DNA of 64,000 nucleotides from Drechmeria coniospora (lineage: Eukaryota; Ascomycota; Sordariomycetes; Hypocreales; Ophiocordycipitaceae), in assembly GCF_001625195.1 (NCBI RefSeq), contig NC_054390.1:3682027-3746026 (forward strand). The letters run 5' to 3'. This document shows positions 55,567-64,000 of the stretch, one piece after another. The notes under the pieces were generated by a model that worked only from the letters and a program-made list of their open reading frames with translations, ran no database searches and was not told where the DNA came from. How positions within the stretch are numbered: the stretch's first letter is position 1; the number at the start of each line of letters is the position of its first letter. The position numbers and the translations under genes were made by a program.

Positions 55567-57606
55567 CCACCGGCCTGTTTATCCCGTCGCTCAATGACAA
55601 CGATGCGAGCCGTGTTTGGGTCACTGGCTCAACCTGTCCTCGTCTCGGGCGCCTCCGACGCTCGATGCGTACGGTGGCCACCATTACATCGCCCGCGCGC
55701 CACTCGTGGGAGGGGGTGCGGCATGTACTGTAGGTCGAGGCAAGACCGCTGAGGTGGCAGGTATTGCGGGATCACCCAGGCCGCGATCACCCAGGCCGCG
55801 TGCTTGGTTCGCTGCCAGTCCGTTCTTGCCGGGGGCATTCTCGTCGAAGCAGGGCGACGCCACGGTGCCGCATTGGCAACCGACCGGCAATCGACCGGCT
55901 TGTTCCCATCGTTCGACCCGTCGATCCTACCGGTCCGTCGCCCAAGCATCCCAAGCCGGGGCGCACATATCGTAGAGCACCGTGCAAGGCTACGAGGCAC
56001 AGTAGGTTTCGTCACATCGAACGTTTCCTGGCGAAAATGGGGCGATGGCGCCTCTCATGACGAATCTCGTCGCCCCTATATCCACCGTGCTGCGCAGCTT
56101 CGTTATACCAATAGAGTAGACGATGAAAATTGTATCCACGTCAGCCACGACTGGGAACGAGGTTGGCGAGAATGCGAATCGGCATTTGCACGCTTGTTCG
56201 TGCCCCTCACGACGCTCGTCCACAGGACACGGGTGAAGTGTCTTGGCGGAACCAAAAATCGGAGGCCGGAAGTACCCCGTGCTCTGATTTCATGCGCATG
56301 TACGAGTCTGGGTCCGGGTGCCTGTGGCGTGTACAGACACGTTCTGCGTCGTGGCAGCTTGCTGAACCGTAGGTTGGGCATGTCGGGCAGCCTGGTTTTG
56401 CGGCACTCGTCACGCCCGTCCCAGCCAACTGATTGGGTCCCGTCATTCGTCTTAGGCCACCCATCAAGACGGAAATAGGCACCGGCCAGCATCGCCGGCA
56501 GCCTGGCTTTTCGTATTCCTCAATGAGCTGCGAGGGGGGAGCGCGGACTCGTGCTTTCATCGCCAACACGAATGCGAGTCTCGACAAAAGTCCGCGTCAG
56601 CGTGCATGGGCATGGGGGTACCGGCCGCAGTCAGCTTGCACAGCGACCAGAGGCGAACGAGTTTGGCGGCGCGCACTTCGTACAAGTAGTTAGGTATCTC
56701 TCGGCAATACCACAGTGGGAGTGAATCGGTGGACGATGAAGCGGCTTGCACCGAGTACCATGTACGAGTCATTCATCGTTGCCGCCCAACTCTAAACAAC
56801 AACCTGAATGATGGGGGGTTAGTGTCTGCCGCCAACTCGCCATCGTCGCAGCATCGCTGCCTCCCCGCAACATGAATCTGTGCTGAAAGGTGAGGACAAG
56901 GCAAAAGCGATATGGCGATGCGGTGTACGACGCCAACTTGCAGCCCGCCCAGCCACTTGTCGTCCGCTTGTCGTCCGCTCGTCGGCCGCTTGTCGTCCGC
57001 TTCTCGCACTCCAGCTCTGCCCGTCCTCGCACTCCCTGTCCGTCTGCCACTCTTCACTGAAAGTAGGTGTAGGCAGTTGAGGTGAAAAAAGCCGGCGCCG
57101 AATGCAGATCACCGTCGTTTTCACTGCCCTCGGTGCTCCATGGAGGCCATCGTTGATGCCACGCACCGCAGGTCTTTCCGTCGAGCACTGCTAGTGATCG
57201 ATCCTGCGCTGTACTTGTAGGCGGACAGTGCTGTACATGTGCTGATATAGGTGTCAGTCAGAACGGAGCGCTCGTATTTAGATCGGCACTATTAACTGGC
57301 ATCCGCTGCCCTGGTCGCTGCTGTGCCGCTTGCCAAGCCACGCCCAGGGGACGCCCAAGCGCCGGGATCTTGCTGCGATTGTTTTGCTCGCTCCCATGCG
57401 CCAGCCATCCGGCACCATCATTCATAATTATTCGAATTTCGTACTAGTAGAAGCGCGGAGGGATTGAGATGAAAACTGGGAGTTCTCCCCCCCAGATCGT
57501 GGCCTCCTTCCCCCTCCCCGGGACCTTCCTGTTCTCCTCGCCATCTCCTTTGCGCCTTCCCCTTGCCTGACTACATCATTCGACTAGCACAGCCACGGGG
57601 CTGAAC
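55567..57606. other. Two-kilobase gene-poor stretch
   Basis: No supported gene; the longest frame (55804-56478, plus strand) has no domain or splice evidence. It includes a doubled GATCACCCAGGCCGC near 55770-55800 and about four units of an 11-bp repeat (CTTGTCGTCCG and variants) at about 56956-57003. The 3' end is the lysophospholipase promoter, with a C-run near 57488. Confidence 0.4.
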
Positions 57607-59778
57607 ATGGCAGTCGCCATCCTCACACTGCTGGCGGCGGCAGCTGCCGTGCTTTCGCCCTCCGCTAGGGCAGCCACACTGCCGCCGCAGGAGGCTCAGC
57701 AACAACACCATGCAGGCACAGGTACGCACCACCACCACCATCACCATCGACCACCATCGACCTCGTCCCAGACCGTTGCTAACCTCGCCACCATCTGCCT
57801 CGCGTTCCAGCCCTCGAAGTTCGGGATGCACCCTCGTCGCTCTCTCTCGTTGGCGTCGGCCCTTCGTCCCTGGCGATAAGAGCCGTCGATCGCGCCCCCA
57901 GCGGCTACACTCCGTCGTCGGTCGACTGCCCCGAGCAGCGGCCTTCGATCCGCAATGGCTCCGAGCTCAGCCCGATGGAGTTGGCATGGCTCCCCAAGCG
58001 TCGCAACGAGACCATACCGCACATTCGCGCCCTTCTCAGGCGGCTAGCCATCCCCGGTTTCGACAGCGACAAGTACCTCGAGCAGGTCGAACGGAACGCC
58101 ACGGCCCTCCCCAACATTGGCCTCGCCGTCTCGGGCGGCGGCTACCGCGCCATGCTCAACGGAGCCGGCGCCCTCGCCTCGTGGGATAGCCGCTCCGACG
58201 GCAGTCAGACCAAGGGCAACCTCGGCGGCCTGCTCCAGTGCGCCACCTACCTCTCGGGCCTCTCGGGCGGCGGCTGGCTCGTCGGCAGCATCTACACCAA
58301 CAACTTCACCTCGGTGCAGGATGCCGTCAACTCGCCCAACATATGGCAGTTCGGTAGCTCCATACTCAAAGGTGAGCCTCCCCTCCGCCCACGTGCCCCA
58401 AGCCCCGGACGCTAAAACGGGGTGACGCACGCCAGGCCCGGAGCAGTACAGCCTGCTGCAGTACTATCGCAACATCCTCGACGACATCGAAGCCAAGGAA
58501 AAGGCCGGCTACGATCGCTCCATCACCGACTACTGGGGCCGCATGCTCTCGTACCAGCTCATCAACGCCACCAACGGCGGTCCTGCCTTCACCTTTTCCT
58601 CCATCGCCGACGACGCCGACTTTGCCTCCGGCAAGACGCCCCTGCCGTTTCTCGTCGCCGACGGCCGCGCCCCCGGCGAGACGCTGATCGCCCTCAACTC
58701 GACCGTCTTTGAATTCTCCCCCTGGGAGCTCGGCTCCTTCGACCCCTCCCTCAACGGCTTCGTGCCCCTGCGGTACGTCGGCTCCAAGTTCGCCAACGGC
58801 TCGCTTCCGGCAAGCGAAAAGTGCGTCAGCGGCTTCGACAACGCCGGTTTCGTCATGGGCACCTCGAGCTCGCTCTTCAACCAGATCGTCCTCTATCTCA
58901 GGGATCCCAGCAGCAACTACGTCCCCGCCGACTCGCCCAAGTTCGTCGTCGACGCCTTGACCTCGCTGCTTCAAACGCTGGGCGAGGCCAACAACGACAT
59001 TGCAGACTGGACGCCCAACCCCTTCAAGGGCTACAATCCCCTCAACAACCCCGGCGCCGGCTCCGACCGCCTCACGCTCGTCGACGGCGGCGAGGACTTG
59101 CAAAACGTGCCCTACCACCCTCACCTCGCCCGCGGCCGTCAGGTCGACGTCGTCTTCTCCATCGACTCCTCGGCCGACACCAACACGAGCTGGCCCGACG
59201 GTGCGTCGGCCATTGCCACCTACGAGCGTTCGCTCGAGAACATGTCGTCCGGCACCAGCTTCCCCGCCGTCCCCGGCAAGGACACCTTCATCAACGGCGG
59301 CCTCAACACCCGGCCCGTCTTCTTCGGCTGCAACTCGACCAACACGACGACGCCCTCGCCCCTCGTCGTCTACATCCCCAACTATCCCTACGTCTACGCC
59401 TCCAACATCTCGACGTTTCAAATGTCCATCCCGTCGGGCCAGCGCGACGCCATCATCCAGAACGGCTGGGCCGTCGCCACGCAGCTCAACGGCACCCGCG
59501 ACGCCGACTGGCCCGTCTGCGTCGGCTGCGCCATGCTGTCCCGCAGCTTCGAGCGCACCGGGACGGCCGTTCCCGACAAGTGCCAGCAGTGCTTCGCTCG
59601 TTACTGCTGGGACGGTAAGCTCAACGAGACCAAGGCTGCCCCCTACGAGCCTACCTTTTACAGCACGCCCATCGAAGTCAAGAGTCTCGCTTCGAGGAGC
59701 ATGACCCGTCGCTCGACGGCGTCGGCCGCCGCCTTCGCTTCCCTGCTCGTGGCCGTGCTCGAAGTCGTAGTGTGGTGA
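57607..59778 (+). CDS. Secreted, probably GPI-anchored lysophospholipase (phospholipase B)
   Basis: Model: exons 57607-57721, 57811-58371, 58436-59778; 672 aa. Signal peptide at about 1-22 (AVAILTLLAAAAAVLSPSARA). Introns of 89 and 64 bp join HAGT to ALEVRDAPSSLSLVG and SSILK to GPEQYSLLQYYRNIL. Catalytic features of the fungal PLB/cPLA2 fold are present: Arg151 in SGGGYRAML, Ser190 in LSGLSGGGW, and Asp442 in TLVDGGED. Many N-glycosylation sites (NAT, NFT, NGS, NTS) and paired cysteines in the last third suit an extracellular enzyme. The C-terminus (SAAAFASLLVAVLEVVVW) is a hydrophobic GPI-type tail. Known: it removes acyl chains from lysophospholipids and phospholipids and is involved in nutrient uptake, wall remodelling and, in some fungi, host interaction. 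Length is normal. Confidence 0.92.
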
Positions 59779-60187
59779 GTGGCGAATGACATGCCAACCG
59801 TCTCGCTTCTCCCGGCAGGCCTTGTTTCTTTCACGCACGTCATTCCCGAATCCTCAGTGTATCTTGTATTACTAGCGTTGGCGGATCATTTCATGTTGGG
59901 TAATTCAACTGCAAGGGTTATGACTTCCATCGCTCGTCTCGGCGCCGGCGGCCCGCCTCCCTTCTCGTGGTGGCGAGTGTTGAACGAGTGCTTCCTCCGT
60001 CCACGGATGCCGACGACCTCGCCGCGAGGCAGGATTGGATTATTCCGCCCATGTAGAACTGTTTCCGAGACCTCCCCTGTCGGCATCACACTCCTCGCCT
60101 TCCCCCTTTCGATGCGGCTCCTATCTCGCCACCCAATCGCCTAGAAGTCAGACGGTTTTGACGTGGCAACTCTGCGTCGGTCGCACG
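59779..60187. other. Convergent intergenic region
   Basis: Between the lysophospholipase (+) and the bestrophin-like gene (-). No gene or repeat seen. Confidence 0.45.
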
Positions 60188-62033
60188 TCAACGGCGAGCA
60201 CGCCTGGCCATCGAACGGCCCATGTAACAATGCTTACGGCAATGCGCGCTATCATCGTACTCGTAAAATTCATTGAGCATGTTGTCGATCTCGTTGGCGA
60301 TGCCCAACGTCCAAGCGTACGGATTTGTGGCTTTGCTAAAAGGATCCCACATGCACCACATCTCTCTGATGATTATTGTGAGCGTGGTGCTTAGAATGGC
60401 GAGCACGACCATGAAGAACAGGATGCTCAGGTTCAGGAGTGGCAAACGCGTGGTGCTGTCGTCCTCGGCAAGCGTCCTGTTGACAAGCATTTGGCAACTC
60501 TGGACAGGGTTGTAGAGTGCGACGAGCCAGCCGGCCAAGCGGACGGACCATAAGAAGGCCATCGGGGCAATGTCGCCGTGGGAGAAGATTGTGCACTCCC
60601 GTCCTGCGAGGGACAACATGTCTATTGTATCACCTGAGCGGACCATGTCAGCCAACCATCGACCCAGCCGAGCGAGTCATGACGGACGCATCATGGATGC
60701 CGTGGCCTGGTCCACCTTCCCCTTGTCGACGAGGTTCTCGAAGTGATTTCGGAGGTTGTAAATGACGTGCTGCGTCGTCAGCGACGGGGGCACATTCATC
60801 CTCATCGATCGACGGCGAAACTCCAGCTGAAGCTGCATAGAGAAGATCTCGAAGAAGTACTCGACCGCAGCAAACTCTCGGAAGCCCCTACTCTCCCACG
60901 CCTCGCTTCTCTCGAAAGGGGCAGACAGCACCGGGTCGTCTCCGCGCCTGAGTCTCATGAGCGCGTGGGATATGTCTCGGCAATATCTGGTCACGGCTGG
61001 TTCGCAGGTGTTGCCTCGAATTTGCGCCAGCAAGGCAACCGGATACGCCGTCAAGAGAGCGAGACACTCGCTGGGAGCTATGTGAGCCGTGGAGCAGGCA
61101 TGGGGAACCTCGCTTCCGGGGTCGCCTACTATATTTCGAGCTGGAGCTGGAGCGCATTATTCGAGGTTCTCAACGACTTGAGGAAAGAGTAGGCCAAGGT
61201 CATGGTGTTTTGCCTGACCCTCTCCATCCGCTCCCGGCTGGCTCGTACGCTATCCCGAACGTCAGTCAGGCTGGTTTCCGTCGTAGACGGAAGGTGAAGT
61301 GTGGAAATGCAGCGTACCCGTAGTAGCCTTGAGCCAGCAAGAAGCAGACGCCTGTTACGACGAGGGTCTCTGCCCAGACAATGGCCACAGTCGAGTTTCG
61401 CCCGTTACGGGGCAGCGTTGTCGTGGTGGGCGTACAGTCGAAGCCGAGATTCTGAAGGGTTCGGTGGAAGGTGGAAATGAGGAGGCAGTAGGCGAAGAAG
61501 CCGGCGAAGTAGAGGAAGCAGACAAGCAGCGGAAGTTTCGGTCGGACACTGTACCTTATGGAACTGGCCGCTCCGGGGTCACGGATTTTATGCTCCAGCC
61601 TGGAGCCAAAGCAGGTCCAGGGAAACCAGGGGGTCGGTTTGCCGTCGACGACATCAGCCCACGAGGAGAAGCCGGGTTCCATGTCGACGGCAAGGGCATC
61701 CTGCGACGAGCTTGGCATTTCGGTCGCAGACGGCGGGGAAATGGGTCGTCGTCCGTCGCCCTCCCCCGACGGTGGCCGCGCCGGCGAGGGGGGGTTGGAC
61801 GACTCGAAGCGAATTCCTCTCGCAGAACCGGCGGGCTCGGTGGGGACGTGACCGGAGGTTTGGTCGACATTCTTGATGATGGGAGCTGATCGTGGGGTCC
61901 GCGTGCTCTCCGAAGTGGCGCGTGAAGCCGAAGTGGAGGGGACGCCGTTCGCGATACTCTCCGTCGAGCCGGGCTTGCCGTAGCCGAGACCCCGGGCTTC
62001 CTGAGGGTTCATGGCAAGGTCCGACGAGGTCAA
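60188..62033 (-). CDS. Multi-pass membrane protein, divergent bestrophin-like
   Basis: Model: exons 62033-61318, 61249-61130, 61070-60688, 60633-60188; 554 aa. The first ~135 residues are Ser/Pro-rich and disordered. About four membrane helices follow: LPLLVCFLYFAGFFAYCLLI, TVAIVWAETLVVTGVCFLLA, FLWSVRLAGWLVALYNPV and LNLSILFFMVVLAILSTTLT. Introns of 68, 59 and 54 bp join AQGYYG to VRASRERMERVRQN, LQLQLEI to YECLALLTAYPVALLAQIRG, and TASMM to RDTIDMLSLAGRECTI. The AYPVAL-x-x-x-xRG block, the VPPSLTTQHVIYNL helix and the last helix followed by REMWCMWDPFSKATNPYAWT parallel the order in bestrophin/UPF0187 anion channels, but the match is weak. Joining sites were chosen to keep frame, so the gene is well supported even though the family is not. 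Function unknown. Confidence 0.65.
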
Positions 62034-62598
62034 GTAGATGACGGCTGCTGGTCTCGGTCGAGAGGAGCTACGAGTGATTGCAGGCAGAATGACTGGCTGG
62101 CCGGTGACCTGGGATGCCGCGTCGTCGAGGCTCGAGGAAGCGAGGAGCCAGCTGGAGGTGGAGGAAGGGGTCGGCTCGCCACTCGTCTACGTGGAAGGTG
62201 CCGGCGAGGGCACCGATTTGGTGGTTTCCGTGTTTTCATCGTTGCCGCGGCAAAGCATCGTCAAGGGAACCAAGCACACGACTGCACGACTGCATGACAG
62301 TCACCTCGGTCCACTCGCAGCGCGTCATGGCACGATGAGAAAGATGAATGTCTGGCTCGTGATCATTCCGGCCCGAAGCTGAATTCAAGTCTCGCGAAGA
62401 TGGCTTCAAAGGTACTAGCAACGCCCAGGATGGTCAGGTCGGCACGAGCATGGCCATCGGCATCCGTCGCGACGATGCGGCGATGCGTTCATCAAGGCGC
62501 TACGACCGTTCGCAACGCACGGGTCCCACGGCACCCATGTCCAAGCAGCACGGAAGCCTTCGACCAAGGCGGCCAACGGCAAGGCGGCGGCGCGGGCA
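62034..62598. other. Intergenic region
   Basis: Upstream of the bestrophin-like gene and downstream of the oxidoreductase stop. No supported gene. Confidence 0.45.
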
Positions 62599-63770
62599 CT
62601 AGGCGAAGAGGACATCCTTGTTCGTCTTGGCGCTCTCGACGATGCCTTCGAGGATACGCAGCACATCGCGGGCCTCGGCGGCCTTGACGGGCACGTGCTC
62701 CTCGTCACCCGTCACGACGGCCTTTCCAAAGGCGGCGTAAAAGGCTCGATAGGTCTCAGGCTCGAGCTGGGGCACCTGTTCCTCCGTCACCTTGTCGTCT
62801 TTGCTCGCGAGAAAGAGTCGCATGCTCGTGGCGGCGTCGCGACCAAAGGCGGCATCGGTAGGCGCCTTGCCGGCCTTGAGCTGGTCCTCCTGCGGATCGA
62901 GACCCGACTTGTGGAAGCTGCCCTGGGATCCGCGGATCCAGAAGCGCGGCTGGACCAGCTCGGCGCTGAGGGCGCTGATGCGGACGTTGGCGAGCATGCC
63001 GTCGGGGTAGGTCAGCTCGGCGGCGACGCAATCGGGGTTGAAGAAGTCGGCCTTGCCGGATCGCTGCGAGATGAGGCGACCGTGGACGGCCGAGGGCATG
63101 CCGAAGAGGGCGTAAACCTGGTCGACGAGGTGGGTGCCGAGGTCGAAGAGGGCGCCTCCGCCGGAGTCGAGGCCGAGCTCGGCCTTCCAGTTGGAGGGGC
63201 CGGCGGCGCGGTAGCGGTCAAAGTGGGTGTTGAACTCGACGACGCGGCCTAGGGTCTCGCGGGAGACGAGGTGCTTGACGGTCAGGAAGTCCGAGTCCCA
63301 GCGACGATTCTGGTAGACGCACAGCAGGCGGTTGTGCTTGCGGGCGACGGCGATGAGCTCGTCGGCCTCGGCAGCCGTCGGCACGAAGGGCTTCTCCGTC
63401 AAGACGTGCTTGCCGGCCTCGAGGGCGGCCTTTGTGAGCTCGAAGTGGCTGTTGGGCGGCGTGGTGACGACGACGACGTCGACGTCGGCGTCGGCGAGCA
63501 GGGCCTCGACGCGCGTGTGGTGCTTGACGCCGGGGTGGTCCTGGGGCGCCGAGCTACCGTCCCTGGGCGCGCGCTGGACGATGCTGTGCAGCCTGAGCTG
63601 CGGCGTCGTGGTGATGAAGGGGATGTGGAAGACCTTGGCCGACATGCTACGGGGGCGCGTCGTCAGCGATGTCAGGGGAGACGGGGACGGCGGTGACGGC
63701 GAGGGAGACGGTGCGGTGCGGCGACTCACCCATAGCCCACGACGCCGACGTTGCATGTCTTGCTTGCCAT
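62599..63770 (-). CDS. Gfo/Idh/MocA-family oxidoreductase
   Basis: Model: exons 63770-63730 and 63646-62599; 362 aa. The short first exon encodes MASKTCNVGVVGY and an 83-bp intron joins it to GMSAKVFHIPFITTTPQLRL, completing the NAD(P)-binding glycine motif; a frame without this exon would lack the cofactor site. VVVVTTPPNSHFELTKAALE and KHVLTEKPFVPTAAEADEL follow, with the family Lys99 in EKP, then VYQNRRWDSDFLTVKHLV, GGGALFDLGTHLVDQV with the conserved His, and a C-terminal beta-sheet domain. Known: these enzymes oxidise or reduce sugars and polyols (glucose-fructose, myo-inositol, dihydrodiol and related substrates) with NAD(P). The substrate is not predictable here. Probably cytosolic. 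Confidence 0.88.
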
Positions 63771-64000
63771 GGCGATGTGCGAGTGCGATGGGCGACAACG
63801 AGATGATGGATGATGGCCGGCTGGTGGTTGACAATGGCAAGTCCGGCGCCGACTCCGCACCCGACCAAGCTTGAGTTGGAGGCGAGGCGAGGCGAGGCGA
63901 GGCGAGGGGCAGCGTTGCGTCATACCGGACCCCACAACGACCCCCCCTCCCCCCTCCCCTCTGGTGGCTGTCGCTGGTAGGGAGGGAGGGAAACGATGAT
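63771..64000. other. Upstream region with 5-bp repeat
   Basis: Promoter side of the oxidoreductase gene. A run of about six GGCGA units lies at 63880-63906, followed by a C-rich run near 63944-63960. Confidence 0.6.

Noticed and set aside
55804..56478. 224-aa plus-strand frame as a gene
   Set aside because: No domain or conserved pattern; Arg/Ser/His-rich as expected of a chance frame.
58366..59838. 490-aa minus-strand frame across the lysophospholipase
   Set aside because: Shadow of a GC-rich gene with clear catalytic motifs on the plus strand.

Overview
The window is nuclear DNA of a filamentous ascomycete, most likely a sordariomycete and probably Hypocreales (inference). Genes are GC-rich and carry short introns (about 47-113 bp) with GT..AG ends and CTAAC/CTGAC-like branch sites. 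The protein set is typical of that group: AcrB, FHIP, a Kar3/KlpA kinesin, a cytosolic Mn-SOD, a Dal5-family permease and a GPI-type lysophospholipase. Gaps between genes hold islands rich in GTAC, AAGTACTT and TACTCCGTAC. I found no rRNA, tRNA, CRISPR or bacterial-type operon. Gene models were made by eye by joining reading frames at splice sites so that family motifs stay continuous.

Layout. 0-1.4 kb: decayed F-box/ankyrin gene, then a GTAC island. 3.1-6.1 kb: acrB. 6.5-7.3 kb: unknown two-exon gene (-). 7.4-10.8 kb: gene-free, with a degenerate ~120-bp tandem repeat, minisatellites and a ~1-kb GTAC island. 10.8-14.0 kb: FHIP. 16.0-17.3 kb: secreted GH28 enzyme between two gene-poor stretches. 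20.7-22.5 kb: sugar transporter with an in-frame TGA. 23.2-24.5 kb: T5orf172/GIY-YIG-like protein (-). 25.4-26.2 kb: SDR without the usual YxxxK. 27.0-29.6 kb: ARMT1-like phosphatase converging on Mn-SOD. 31-35 kb: a small unknown gene, a probable mitochondrial protein (-) divergent from mitochondrial ClpP. 35.9-39.2 kb: dihydroxyacid dehydratase converging on a Vps66/LOA1-like acyltransferase. 40.2-43.4 kb: kinesin-14. 44.3-46.3 kb: unknown protein converging on an HhH-GPD DNA glycosylase. 46.8-48.6 kb: Dal5-family permease (-). 49.6-50.9 kb: AT-rich relic bounded by short LTR-like repeats. 51.3-52.8 kb: Cst26-like acyltransferase (-). 54.2-55.6 kb: mitochondrial NAD(H) kinase. 57.6-59.8 kb: lysophospholipase. 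60.2-62.0 kb: divergent bestrophin-like membrane protein (-). 62.6-63.8 kb: Gfo/Idh/MocA oxidoreductase (-).

Most genes are single-copy housekeeping genes: mitochondrial proteolysis and NADPH supply, branched-chain amino-acid synthesis, phospholipid remodelling, dynein/kinesin transport and DNA repair. They do not form one pathway or a secondary-metabolite cluster. The items most worth a second look are the GTAC islands, the miniature LTR-like element, the TGA inside the transporter, the degenerate 120-bp repeat, and several proteins missing expected key residues.
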